55,069 nucleotides of DNA. Source: Allomyces macrogynus ATCC 38327 (taxonomy: Eukaryota; Blastocladiomycota; Blastocladiomycetes; Blastocladiales; Blastocladiaceae). A program made the translations under genes and the position numbers. The DNA is taken from the NCBI GenBank assembly GCA_000151295.1, contig GG745335.1, forward strand, positions 567,662 to 622,730, read 5' to 3'. The number at the start of each line of letters is the position of its first letter. Positions within the stretch are counted from its first letter, which is position 1. The notes beneath the pieces are model-generated. The model saw nothing but the letters and a program-made list of their open reading frames with translations, did not search any database and was not told the origin of the DNA. This document shows, in pieces, positions 43,316-55,046 of the stretch.

Positions 43316-44830
43316 TAGACCGCATCGCGGTACGGGATAATCGGCTCGCTCGCGCGAGTCGGCCAGCGCGCTCACAGTCTCGGCGTTGTGCGCGTGCTGC
43401 CGCCTGGTCCAAGTTTTGTATCCGTTTGCATGGACCATGATTGCTTGATACGAAGTATATACCACGCGATTTAGCTCGCTTGTTGTTGTGTTCTCCACCG
43501 TGGTTCTCTTGTTTCGCGCTCGCGTTGTTGGTGATCAGGTCGTGATCCTCTCAGCTTCCCGTGTTCATTCCACTTCCACGCCGACCGGTCAGACCTGAAC
43601 TCCCAAGACCCAGCTCACCGTTTTCGCGCGGCCCCGCTAATTAATGGATCGTGCAGTCAGGGCTGTCGTCAATGGGGATTCAGTGGGTTTCACACACTCC
43701 ATCGGCACAGAAGTTGTACGATTTGCCCTGTATCCCACAACGCGGCGGCCATGCCGAGGAATGGCCGTGTCACCGCCACAATAAAATACTTCATGGGTCA
43801 GCGAGAGGATGTCCAGCATCCCGTTACACTCCAGAAGCAAATTTGCCACGACAACGGCGCGCGCCGGACGTTGGCCGGGCCGAACAATCGCGCGGCTGCT
43901 CGGCCAATGATAGTGACACGGTTGCATATGTAAAGCGCCGCCCGTCCAACCTCGCCGAAAAGACGCACTCTGCAATGCAGGGCTCGCGCGCGCAGAGCGG
44001 GGGACCATCATCCGGTCGGTCGCGGGTCGATTGTCGTCAGCGTTGGGTCGGCCGTCGATAGTTACGCGTCGCACATGCCCATCGGTCCGAACCAAGGCCG
44101 CCGCCTGGATTCGACCGACCCAGGTGCGAAACATGCGCGTCCTCATGCGCGCCAACACGCGCCCCTGTGCAATCCTTGGTTCATTGGCCAATCCGCTGGT
44201 CGCCTCATGACTTTGGTCAAGATTACCCCTTTGCGTCGATCTGCCGCCATGCACAAACAGCACAATTTTGCAGTTTCGCCTCTTTGCCCGCCGTGGCTTG
44301 GCGACGCCCACGCACAGCTTCTCTGTTGAAGATGCGCCACGGCGAGCGCAGGAGGTTGCCAACTTCAACTGGGTACGACCACCAACCACGCGCGCAGCGG
44401 CCCACGCAATGAACGTTCGTGACCCTCGAGGCAACAAAGACAATGAAATGGCGTTTGGCCCGAACCCGTTCTCCATGTTGTCGTGGGCACTCGACGACGA
44501 CTGTTGGGCCAACGTCAGCGCGGGCCGCTCTCGTTTCCATAAATACCGGCCACCGCCCCGCCCTTCGGCGAACGTCGTGCCACCCCCCCCTCCTCCCCGC
44601 ATTCGAGCGCGAGTTCAGCTTCGGCCGGCCCGAATTGCGAACCCCGCCCCGCCCTCCACGACCCACGACGACGACCGAACGACTGACGGATCACATCGCT
44701 GCGCGAGTGCCCCGACCCACTGCCCGCCAGCCGTCCCCGATATACACTTTTGCGCCGCGCTAGACGACTTGCAGGCACCCGCGGCCCCTACATTTTGAGT
44801 AGACCGACATCCAACAAGCTCGTAGACGCC
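43316..44830. other. Intergenic, kinase to chitinase-like gene
   Basis: 1.5 kb. A 321-codon minus-strand frame (43637-44602) has mixed composition and no domain, and is rejected. An AT-rich CATAAATA at 44537-44544, about 290 bases before the next start, is a possible but unproven TATA-like element. Confidence 0.4.
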
Positions 44831-46262
44831 ATGCCCGCTCCTCACTCGATTCTCTCGGCGCTGGCCCTGATCGCCCTTGTGGCCTCGTCGTTCACGACGG
44901 CCGCGCCCGTTGCCGGCGGGTGCAACGTGCCCAACTCGGCCTTCACGTCGGTGTTCGAAACGACCAACTCTGGTTACTTCCCGTACCTGTCGGCGGCCGC
45001 GGCCGAATTTGGCCTGTGCACGGACGCGCGCATGGCCGCATTCCTAGGCACGATCTCGCACGAGACTGCGCGGTTGACGATCTTCCAGCAGGTATGCGCG
45101 TTCAGTGGTTTTATCTCTGCTGCTGCGGGTGGCGGCGGAGCGAGTGCAAAAAGAACCACCAACCACTTGCCTGTGTAGCCCATCACTAAGCCATCACTCA
45201 CCTATTTCCTCGCTCATCTGTAACCACTAGCCCGCTGACGGTGGTGCCGGCGCGATCCACATGATCCCGAGCAACTGGCCGCAGGCCTTCTCGGACCTTG
45301 GTCTGGCCAAGGGCTCGCACGAGCAAATGCTCGCGATCATGCTCGACCCCAAGACCATGTTCCGCGTCGCCGGTTGGTGGTTCACCAAGGGCGCCGGCGA
45401 GATCATGGGCACGCGCTGCAACAACTTTGGTGCGCTCGCCGACGGCCTGGCGGCCGGCGATTTCACGTCGGGCAACAACTTCAACATCCTCAACACCATG
45501 AACACCTGTGTGTTTGGCGGCGGTTACGACGCTGGTCTCCCGCAGCGTCTGAGCCTGATCGCCAAGGCCTACGCGGGTATCAAGGCCGGCGGCGGTGTGG
45601 GCGGCGGCAGCAGTCCGGCCCCTGCCCCGCAGCCGCAGCCGACCTACACGCCCAAGCCGACGGTGGCCCCGCAACCTACGGTGGCCCCGCAGCCGCAGCC
45701 CACAGTCGCCCCGCAACCGACCTACACGCCCAAGCCGACAGTCGCGCCGCAGCCCACGGTGGCCCCGCAGCCGCAACCCACGGTCGCTCCTCAGCCGACG
45801 GCCGCCCCGACGCAGCAGCCGACGGTCGCTCCGCAGCCTACGGCGGCCCCGCAGCCGCAGCCCACGGTGGCCCCGCAACCCAAGCCGACGCGCACGCACA
45901 CGCGCATCTACACGCGCCCGACCGTGATTGTGACTAAGACGACCGATGGCCCCGCGCCGACGTCAACGCCGACGCACCCCAATGGCCCGCAGAAGCCCGT
46001 CAAGGACTTGCCGACGACGGGCGCGCCCGCACCAACGCAGGCGCCGTCGACCGAGGGCGCGTGTGGTGGCTCGGCCAACGGCTCGATGCAATGTGCGGCG
46101 TCGGGTGCGTTGCGGCAGTGCGTGAACGGCGCGTGGTACGAGTTCCCGAAGCCGGCGGGGACCAAGTGCCAGGTCGTCGACGGGAACGCGATGTACTACT
46201 TTGAGGCGCAGTCGTATGAGGCCGCGCAGAAGGATGGTGATGATGGCCAGTGGCACGGCTAA
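44831..46262 (+). CDS. Secreted GH19/lysozyme-like enzyme with Pro-rich linker and CBM19-like module
   Basis: Exons 44831-45091 and 45231-46262 (139-nt intron, the longest here) give 430 residues. A clear signal peptide (ILSALALIALVASSFTTAAP) ends near residue 25. The catalytic part (25-210) resembles the lysozyme-like superfamily containing GH19 chitinases: MAAFLGTISHETARLT, with the Glu of SHET as candidate acid; GGAGAIHMIPSNWPQAFSDLGL, in the place of the GRG.IQLTG segment; and DPKTMFRVAGWWF. Residues about 214-308 are repeats of PTVAPQP and PTYTPKP, a likely O-glycosylated linker. The C-terminus (362-402) has CGGSANGSMQC, LRQCVNGAWYEF and PAGTKC, which looks like a CBM19 chitin-binding module of fungal chitinases. 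A role in wall remodelling or attack on chitin or peptidoglycan is inferred. The GH19 assignment is tentative because the core motif is altered. Confidence 0.65.
45611..45890 (+). repeat. Pro/Gln/Thr/Val linker repeats in the chitinase-like gene
   Basis: In-frame imperfect repeats of PTVAPQP (about 10 copies) interleaved with PTYTPKP (two copies). At DNA level the 21-base units are very similar, which suggests expansion by slippage or unequal exchange. Confidence 0.85.
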
Positions 46263-47670
46263 CTTGGTCGAGGATTTATGGAGTGTCGTTGCATTCGCTT
46301 TTTGATTTGGATTTTGCTTGTTCGTCATTGCTCATATACACAAAGAAGACATGTTACACGTCCCGCTTTTCCATAACAAGCGCGCAGTGTTTGGGGGGAA
46401 GAAGCTGCTTGGGAACCGACGGCAGAGCGCCGAGCTGCGAGTGATTCGCCTTGACGCGCTGCTTCTCGCAGTACTCAGCCACTCGCGTGGAAAATATGCG
46501 CAAGTGCAGAACATCGCACGTTGGGACCGACGGCGTCTCGGTCGACTGGGCTAGCGCGGTTTTGTCGCTCTTTCGAACGGCAGCAGCGGGAGGTGCTGGG
46601 GTGGCACCAGCTGGCGCACGATCCGCAGCCGTTGCCGCCCCGTTTTTCGGATGAGAAGGACCCAGCAAGGGACCCGGAGCTGGCACAGGTGTGCAAAAGC
46701 CGGGATCTCGGCAATGGTTGGCACATGTCTGTGGGGGAGGGTCGATCGTGGCCGAGATTTGCAGCAAATTGGTGGGCATCGGTCGTGCCGAGCCAGCGGT
46801 ATTCCAGCTGGACGTCGCGAGCGCTGTCGACTTAGAGAATTGTGGTTAAAGTGTGGCCGAGGCGGACGCACGCGGTCACATGTTGAACGGTGAAGTGCGG
46901 CAAACCACCGTTGCATCAAAACGCATCAAACCGGCAGCAACCAAACACGTTTTCGAGAAAGCGTACGCAAACCATCGGTCTGGCTCTCCCTGGCTTGCAG
47001 CAAACGTGTCAGTTGCTGATGAGGACGGTGGGGTCGCCACGTTGAGGGCCGAGCCAGCAAAAAACCTCGCGATTTGTCGATCCGCATCAACCTGTCGGCG
47101 CCATCCATGGTGTTGCTAGTGTTGGTCAATGTCGTGCCCTTTCAATGAGAGACTCCGGCTGATCTCGAATGCAAAGCGACGAATGAACGAATAATTTCTA
47201 CTGTCTTGATGGACACTGGGAGCAAAAACCGCCGTTGGGTCGACCCACTTGACGCTCTTGCACTGGCGACGTGCTCCCTCGATCTCGCCTCATTCTTGTT
47301 ACCTTCTCGTCTCGTCACCAGCTTCTCGTCTCGTTACCTTCTCGCTGCCGGACCGTGCAACGTCGTACACAATACTCAGCAGCCGAGGGTCAAACTGGCG
47401 TTTGCGACCATTGCCCGTGCCTCCTTTCTCGTCGACGCCGTGCAGCCACGAACGACCTCGCCATGAAAGACCTCAACAGGACGGCCGACCGCGTACCTCT
47501 CCTCGACGAGGGTCGTCCAGTGCAAGCTTCCTTAACAATGTCGACAACATCCGTAAAATTCGAGCGTTGCAGACCGTGCTTTAGCCACGGAAGAGCGACG
47601 GACTGAGTTGAACACCGCCGCGACTGCACCCGCCTCCACCGAGAACCCGCCATTGACACGGGCATCAACC
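46263..47670. other. Intergenic
   Basis: 1.4 kb between two plus-strand genes. A 142-codon minus-strand frame (46354-46779) starts with ATG but matches nothing known and shows no intron signals. Nothing else recognised. Confidence 0.4.
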
Positions 47671-49038
47671 ATGCTCGATTCGTTACGACCGGGTCCCGTC
47701 GCTACCCGACCCCTCTCGAGGGACTTGTCATGCCCTGCCCGCGCCAATATCATGAACGCTATTGCCGCTGCTGCTGCCGCGGCGGGCGCAAGTACTGCGT
47801 CGGCTCCGGCCGCGCAACCCGCTCCAGCAGCTCCACCGTACGAGGTCGATAACGGCGATCAAGCACGAGAAGATCCGACCAACAGCGTACCAGACCTCGA
47901 AATCACCGAACCAGCCGAGTCGGCACCATCCGCGTCGTACATCCACACGCCGCCGTCCAGCGTTCATTCGCAGCAACCATCGGCCTCGACGACGCGTGAG
48001 CGATCGATTCACAGTTTGCTGACTGTCGATGCCGCTCGCACCATCTCGGGCGGCGGCGACATTTCGCCGTCGGCGCCGTCGGTGCGCAACTCGACGACGC
48101 AATCGGAGCTGCCGTCCTACAGCGATGCGTCGCCGAAACCACCCGGATATGTTGTGCTCGAGCTCGAGGAGGCACAGGAGCGTGTCGATTCGCGCGAGGC
48201 GCCGCATTGGGCGCTGTGCTGCGGCACGATCGCCAAGTTGCGCACACTGCGTCGCGTCGCGTTTGTCTATACGGCCATTTCGCTCGCCTATTCCGTTGCC
48301 TTTATCTTTTTCGAGACGGCGGCCTTGTTCGATTCGACGGGACGGCTCCGTGTCGACGGGCCTATTCTTGACGAGCGGTACAAGGTACTGACCGCTGCCA
48401 ATGAAATGCGATTCCGAACGGGCCGCTAATCGCGAGCCTGATCCCTCTAGTCACCCGAGCGAGACCTGTTCCCCACTCTCCACCTGATTTTGTGCTCGAT
48501 GTGGTTCCCCGCTACATTCTTGGGTGGATACGCCCTGTTCAAGGTCCCGTTTTCTATTTTTGACTTCAATGTTGGTTTCCCTGGCCTGACCGATGCTCTG
48601 TGTGACAACTAGAACCTCGAGCTCCCCTTTCACATTTCGTCCTATATGCTCTTCCTGCTCGCCGGCACCGAGTGCGTCCTGACCGCCGTCGACTTTATGC
48701 GCTTCCGCGACGCGTCGGCGGCCGCACACGCCGCCACGAGTCCCGTCGTCTTGCCTGTGCTGATCGTGCGTGGTGCCATGCTGCCTGTCCACATTATCGG
48801 CCTTTGGATCGTGTATTGGACGAGTCGACTGTGGACCCCGCTCGGCGTCGAGATGCGGCGGCTGCGTCGCGAGCATGAGGCAAGAGCACGGGCCGAGGCG
48901 ATGCGCGCGGCGCAAGAGGCTGAGTATCTTGTGCGCGAGACGGAGGTGTTGGCTGCGAGCGCTGCCGCGGCGGCCCCGGGGGTGGACACGGTGGACACGG
49001 TGGCCGAGGCACGCGCAAGCACGGCGCCGTCGTCCTAA
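47671..49038 (+). CDS. Four-TM membrane protein of unknown function
   Basis: Three exons, 47671-48384, 48451-48543 (93 nt) and 48613-49038, give 410 residues. The short middle exon was found by joining GTACTG...CTAG (66 nt, branch CCTGAT) and GTCCCG...CTAG (69 nt, branch CTGAC). All phases are 0 and it supplies a complete membrane span. Residues 1-190 are hydrophilic and Ser/Pro/Ala-rich, including PPGYV. Four spans follow: VAFVYTAISLAYSVAFIFF, LILCSMWFPATFLGGYALF, YMLFLLAGTECVLTAVDF and VLPVLIVRGAMLPVHIIGLWIVYW. A basic then Glu/Ala-rich helical tail (MRRLRREHEARARAEAMRAAQEAEY) closes it; both termini are predicted cytosolic. I do not recognise the family. The first ATG in frame is used. Confidence 0.65.
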
Positions 49039-49585
49039 GCGTGGAGTCTGTACTGTTGCGGTTGTACTCATTTTGTCCATTCCCTGCAGTATCGTGCCAC
49101 CCGGGTCGTTGGCCAGACCTTCGTCTTTTTTGTGTGCAGTTGGAGTCGTTGGATCCGTGCGGGCTCCATGCTCATTCGCGTCTGTAATAACCATTATTCG
49201 TGCGAGTTCAAATTCACAGGATCGCATCTATGACAGTTTGTCGTCAGTCGGTTGTCGCTGAGTAGTCGGTGGTGACAAGTCAGACTCACATGAGCGATGA
49301 GATCTCAGGTTCGGTGATGTTGGTGATTTGATGCGCTTTGATCCATCGTCAGCGCCTCGCCTTGACTTGCCAGCTCCAGACATCCACTCGCTGCAAACGC
49401 ATTTCCATCGCCGTCTTCATGGGCAATTGACGGCGACCAGCTCGTGCTGTGACGGCCGCGGCTCACCAGATCGGGATGTCGTCCAGAGTCCCGTCGATAT
49501 AACGCACGTCTCTCAGTCGTGTCGAGCTCGTTCAACTCTCCCTCTCTGCTGCTGTCTCCTCGACGACACCATTCGGCAACCCGCC
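49039..49585. other. Intergenic, upstream of LYS4
   Basis: 546 bases between two plus-strand genes. Nothing recognised beyond the LYS4 leader. Confidence 0.5.
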
Positions 49586-51928
49586 ATGGTTCAACCAGCT
49601 CAGCTTGCTCGCCTTCACGCCGCTGCGCGAGGACTGCCCTCGCCTATGCTCGGTCATCACGCAGCAAGCCTGCTATCGGCAAGGACGCAGCGCTCTCGCT
49701 TTATTTCGACCAGCCCGAGGCTATTTGCTGCCGGAACAAGCTCGGCATCAGCAGCATCAGCAGTTGGCCAGTCCGTGGTCGAAAAGATTGCTCAGCGCTA
49801 CGCCGTCGGTCTCGCGCCGAACCAAGTCGTGCGCGCTGGCGACTTTGTCTACATTCAACCGCACCATGTCATGACGCACGACAACACGGGTCCGTCGATG
49901 CCCTTTCCTGCTTGAGCGAGCGATGGTGATGTCCACGATGCTAACCCGGTTCTTCGTGTAGGCGCCGTGATGGCCAAGTTCCAGGCGATTGGCGCGACCA
50001 AGATGGCCGACCCGCATCAGCCCGTGTTTGCGCTTGACCACGACGTGCAGAACAGGTCCGACAAGAACCTCGACAAGTACGCGCGGATTGAGCAGTTTGC
50101 CAAGCAGCACGGCGTCGATTTTTACCCGGCGGGCCGTGGTATCGGGCATCAGGTCATGGTTGAAGAAGGGTACATTGCGCCCTACTCGCTGACGGTCGCG
50201 TCAGACTCGCACTCGAACATGTACGGCGGTGTCGGGTGCTTGGGGACCCCTGTCGTGCGCACGGATGCGGCTGCGATTTGGGCAACAGGACGGACGTGGT
50301 ACGTTTTTCAGTCGCTTCCTTCGCTGCTTCTGTCCACTTAGCAGTTTTCCTGACAGTTCGAAATTTTGAACAGGTGGCAGGTCCCGCCAGTCGTGCAAGT
50401 CGCGTTGCACGGCAAGCCGCGTCCCGGCGTCTCGGGCAAGGACGTGATTCTCGCGCTGTGTGCCTACTTCTCCAAGGACCAGGTGCTCAACACGGCCATC
50501 GAGTTTGTCGGCGACGGCGTGAAGCACCTGTCCGTCGACGAGCGACTCGCCGTCGCCAACATGACGACCGAGTGGGGTGCGCTCGCCGGCGTGTTCCCTG
50601 TCGACGAGCAGACGCTCGACTTCCTGTCCCGCCAACTCAGTGCGCGCCGCACCCCAGCTGCATCGCCGCGGCTGACGCGTGAGGACCTCGACCAGGCCGC
50701 GGCCAACCCGGTCCTTGCCGACCGCAACGCTTTCTACACCAAGCAGCTCGATCTGGACCTGGCGACGGTGCGCCCGTTCGTCTCGGGCCCGAACTCGGTG
50801 AAGGTCACGACGGCGATCGACGAGCTGGCCGCGCAACGTATCCCGATCAACAAGGCCTACCTGCTCTCGTGCGTAAACGCGAGGCAGCACGATCTCGCGG
50901 AAGCCGCACGTATTGTGCGTGCTGCGGGCCCGAACGCGCGCGTCGCGCCGGGTGTTGAGTGGTATGTGGCCCCTGCGTCGACGCGCGTGCAGCAGGACGC
51001 CGAGGCGGCTGGTGATTGGCAGACGCTCATCGCCGCGGGCGCGATTGCATTGCCCGCCGGGTGTGGTCCGTGCGTTGGCCTCGGCCGTGGTTTGCTCGAG
51101 GACGGCGAGGTCGGGATTTCCGCGACCAACCGCAACTTCAAGGGCCGAATGGGATCGCCCTCAGCCAAGGCCTACCTGGCGTCGCCTGCGGTCGTCACGG
51201 CGTCGGCGCTCAAGGGCCATATCTGCGCGCCAGACCTCCCCGAGTACACGGCGGTCGCGCAGGGTGAGCCGCTGCGCGGGTCAGTGCGCGAATTTGATGC
51301 GCCCGAGCGACCTACCGCTGCTGATGCGGCGGCATCGGAGACGGCGCTCCTGCCCGGTTTCCCCGCCACGCTGAACGGCGAGCTGCTATACGTGCATCAG
51401 AACAACCTCAACACGGACGGCATCTATCCGGGCAAGTACACGTACCAGGACGACATGACGGCGGCGCAAATGGCCAATGTCGTCATGGAAAACTACGACA
51501 CGAGCTTTGCGAAGTCGGTCGCCGACCGTCGCGCCAAGGGGACCGACTCGATCCTGCTGGCCGGGTTCAACTTTGGCACGGGGTCGTCGCGCGAGCAGGC
51601 GGCCACGGCGCTGTTGGCTGCGGGGATTCGCCTGGTTCTGACGGGGTCGGCGTCGGAAACGTTCAAGCGCAACGCGCTCAACAATGGGCTGCTGGTCCTC
51701 GAGGCGCCCGCGCTCGTTCGGGATGCGGCCACCGCGTTTGGGGCTGAGACCCTGACCAAGGCGACGGGGTGGGCTGTCGAGGTCCGGCTGGCTGAGGGGG
51801 TCGCGCTCGTGACGCTGCCTGGCGAGAGCGAGCCCCGGCGGTACGCGATCCCTGCGGTCGGCATGGCCGCACAGGAGCTGGTTGTGGAGGGAGGGCTCGA
51901 GAACTGGATTCGCAGCCGCTTGCAATAA
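49586..51928 (+). CDS. LYS4: Homoaconitase, mitochondrial (lysine biosynthesis)
   Basis: Exons 49586-49889, 49962-50298 and 50374-51928 give 731 residues. Introns of 72 and 75 nt carry GCTAAC and CTGAC branch sites. The N-terminus (Arg/Ala/Ser-rich, [12 protein letters not shown]) is a mitochondrial presequence. Aconitase-superfamily marks: [44 protein letters not shown], and the iron-sulfur Cys residues in LLSCVNAR (about 379) and GCGPCVGLG (about 443 and 446). The C-terminal swivel domain has [21 protein letters not shown] and [17 protein letters not shown]. The enzyme rehydrates homoaconitate to homoisocitrate with a [4Fe-4S] cluster, in the alpha-aminoadipate route of fungi. The WWQVPP segment and the [10 protein letters not shown] start separate it from mitochondrial aconitase. 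Length and order agree with fungal Lys4. Confidence 0.93.
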
Positions 51929-52378
51929 AGACACCGCGTTGCTTCTGTTGCTTTGATTTCTTTTCGCTTCACAGATGCCAACGCTGCTAATGGCAACAAT
52001 ACTCCACTGGCACATGCCCGCTGGAGCTTTCGGCTGCGAGGACATCCCGAGCTCCATGCTCCCGTTGGAGAATGCCACTTGCCACTCATCACCGCCCATG
52101 GAGTGAACGTTGAAGCGCCCGAGCTAAACGTCGTGGTTTCCAGGTGCGAGACGGGTCCGCCGCGTAAAATTCGATGCGGGACACATTTAATCCCGTAGTT
52201 TCTCGTCGCTCGAGCTTGAAGCGTTCGCAATCTGCTGCACTTTGAATTCCGACCCTGTCTGGCCAACTGCACCTCGTCCAACTTGCTGCAATCACCTTGC
52301 AGGTCGCAACCTATCCCCGTCCGCTCGAGGGCCGATGCCGCCTCCGCCCGCACCGGCGCCGACCTGTCCGCCACCACC
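51929..52378. other. Intergenic
   Basis: 450 bases between LYS4 and the phosphatase regulator, both plus strand. Nothing recognised. Confidence 0.5.
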
Positions 52379-55046
52379 ATGTCCGAGTCGTTCAGCTTCA
52401 ACGAATGGGAGTCGGCACTCGATGTGCCCGCTGACCTCCTGGCCGACGACGGCCGCGGCATTCATGAGCTGAAGATTTCCAACAAGCTGTACAAGTCCAA
52501 GGAGGAAATCGAGGCCAGCACCGTTGCCGAGTCGTTGGGCGATGTTGATCGCGCGCTATGGATTGTCAAGTACGCTGCAAGATCCACGCTTTGATAGGAA
52601 ATCCTCTCCACCGGCGCGCGAACGCACGGCCCTGACCTGTCGTTGTCGATTTGCTCAGTCGCGGCCAGCCGATACAGAAGCTGAGCGTCATCAACAACTT
52701 CTCACAACTCATGGACGAGTACCCGCGGCGCGCGCTTGACGAGGTTCTACCGGCCATTTTGGTGTGTGCGCGTTTCCCATTCGCGTATTGCGTCAAGCGT
52801 GCCCCTCGGTCTGACCCTCGAAGATGACGCCGATTCGCTCCTCCCTTTGCGCTGCAAGAACTCGGCTGCCAGCAGTGTTTGGCACCAGGAATACCAGACG
52901 GCACTGTGCGCGTTTATCAAGAGCATCCTGGACCAGGTTCCCGTCGGGTCGCCGTTCATTCCGGCCGCGCTGGAAATAGCCAAGGCGTTGATGAAGAGCG
53001 ACAAAGAAGGTACCACTTCCTCTTTTGCGCCTGTGCTTTAAAATATTGGTGGTGGAGTGACTGATGGTCTCTCCTGCTCTCTCCACCTAGCCATTGTCCA
53101 ATGCTGGTCGACCGTCTACCTCGCGTGCATTGAACGCGGCCTGGCCCACGACACGATGCTCCAGGTGCGCGTGTTCTGCTCGACCTCGCTCACCGTGTCC
53201 GCGAACTGACGTCCCACCGGCCCAATTCACCGCAGATGATCAAAACCGCCATCGTCGAAGGCGGCTTCACGCAACCCGCCCCGTGCCGCGTCTGGTGCGC
53301 CAAAGTTCTCGGTTCCGCGGTGCGCCACTTTTCTCCCGCCGACATTCAAGCTCACTTTCTCGACAAGGCGCTCTCGCTGTGCCAGGACACGGACCAGGAA
53401 GTGCGCGCGTCGATGGGTTTGCAACTCGCGCAATTTGCGCGCAGTGTCGACAGCAAGACGCGGCACGACCGGATCCTGCCCGAGTTTGTGGACCTGATCC
53501 TGGACGAGGAAGTGGGCGTGCGCGAGGCTGCGGTGCAAGGGTTGAGCCATGTGCTCGACTGTTTACCGGTCGACGCGAAACGCACGTACGTGATTCCGAC
53601 GTGGACGGCGACGTTGGGGGACGTGCAGTTGGCGAAAGTGCTGGCCCGCGAGTTTGGCGTGTTTTTCTGGCACTGCAAGGGTCCGTACGGCTCGTTTGGT
53701 CCGCGGTCTCGTTGCCGGCTCACCTTCCAGTCCGATAGCGTGCATGACCGAGGCCGACATGGCCACGTTCATCAAGTACTACCTCGACCAGGCACAGGCG
53801 ACCGACATGGACGTGCGTGTGCACTGCGCCTACAATATGCCGGCCATGGTCAAGAGTCTCGGCACGGACGCGCGGCTCATGACGGCAATTTCGAAACTGT
53901 GCAACGACCCGCAAGTCGTTGTGCGGCACCGCATGTGCCTGTGTCTGAGCGTGCTCGCCGATCTTTTGGGTGCCGAGTGCTACCAGCACCTGCGCACGTC
54001 GTTTTTCACGCTGTTTGGCGACAACGAGCACATTTTCGAGACGCTGCTGCCGTCACTCGATGCGATTACGCGGCGGTTCTTGGCGGATCCGGCATTTCAA
54101 AAGGTGCGGGTCGGGTATTGCTCATGTATGATGGCTGTTCTTCTCACCATTCGACCTGTGCGTGTGTTTTTAGGGCACGGACATGAACGATTTCCTGTTC
54201 ATTGTCTTCCGCAAGATTCGCGAACTGATCGCCAAGGCCAAGTGGCCGCAAGTGCACGCGTGCCTCGTGCAGGCGCGCAACTACGCCGAGTACTTTGACC
54301 CCGAGGCCGTCTACGATATTTGCATCCCGGTCCTGACGCGCATCATCTACGAGGTGCGCGCGCTCTCCCCTCCCCAGTTGTCCCTCCCTTCTCCCACCCA
54401 CTAACACCCCAACCCCACCACATAGGCCCCCCGCGCCGCGCTACAAGATCTCGGCACGCAACTCGCCGTGCAATCCATCCGCCGGTTCCGCCGCTTGGAC
54501 CACCGCGACGCGCAATGCCGCGCGCTCGTCGCCGACCTTGCCTTCTCGTCTAGCTTCCGATACCGGATGCAGTACCTCGGCGTGTGCTCCCACGTTTTGG
54601 CCCTGGCCTCGGGTAAACTCTTCCGCACCTACTTCGCCCACGCCTACCTTGCTCTCAGTGCCGACGCCGTCCTCGGCGTACGGCGCAAAATGGTCGCCCT
54701 CCTCCCGTCCGCCGCCGCAGCCATCGCCGGTGCGGCTGCAGACGATCCGTTGGTGAAAAAGTACGCGGCGACCGTGGCGTACCTGCGCGGGACAGGCGTG
54801 GATGTGCTCGACTCTTGGCCGGCGGTCGCGGACGAGGACGCTGATGCGGATCGGGAGCGGGAGGCGGATGAGGACGCGGCGGTGAGGGACGATTTGGAAG
54901 ACGCGCGGCGCAAGGACGGCGAGCTGCGTCGGCTCATGGCCGGGATGGATAAGGACGTGGTGGCGGCTGCGGCTGCGGCTGCGGCAGTGGGGAACGGCGT
55001 TAGCGCGACGAGAACGACCGTCGACGCGCGGGGGGTGGTAGGGTGA
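52379..55046 (+). CDS. PPP4R4: PPP4R4-like HEAT-repeat phosphatase regulatory subunit
   Basis: Eight exons: 52379-52569, 52659-52761, 52859-53009, 53091-53164, 53236-53684, 53731-54103, 54174-54353 and 54426-55046, about 713 residues. Phases agree at every junction; several introns have CTGAC branch sites. Matches to animal PPP4R4: IHELKISNKLYKSKEEIEA then SLGDVDRALWIV near the N-terminus, LSLCQDTDQEVRASMGLQLAQ, VRVHCAYNMPAMVKSLG (animal 'CCAYNLPAMV'), VVVRHRMCLCLSVLADLLG, and FRTYFAHAYLALSADAVLGVRRKMVALLP near the C-terminus. The body is a HEAT solenoid, which in PPP4R4 binds the PP4 catalytic subunit. The tail is acidic, then Ala-rich. The intron 53685-53730 is only 46 nt, so that junction is the least certain. 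The whole gene fits just inside the right edge. Confidence 0.85.

Noticed and set aside
43637..44602. 321-codon minus-strand frame
   Set aside because: Mixed composition, many Cys and Arg, opens with a poly-Gly run, and no recognisable domain.
46354..46779. 142-codon minus-strand frame starting with ATG
   Set aside because: The C-terminal half reads almost like protein, but no homologous family, no intron and no context supports it. Transcript data could revive it.
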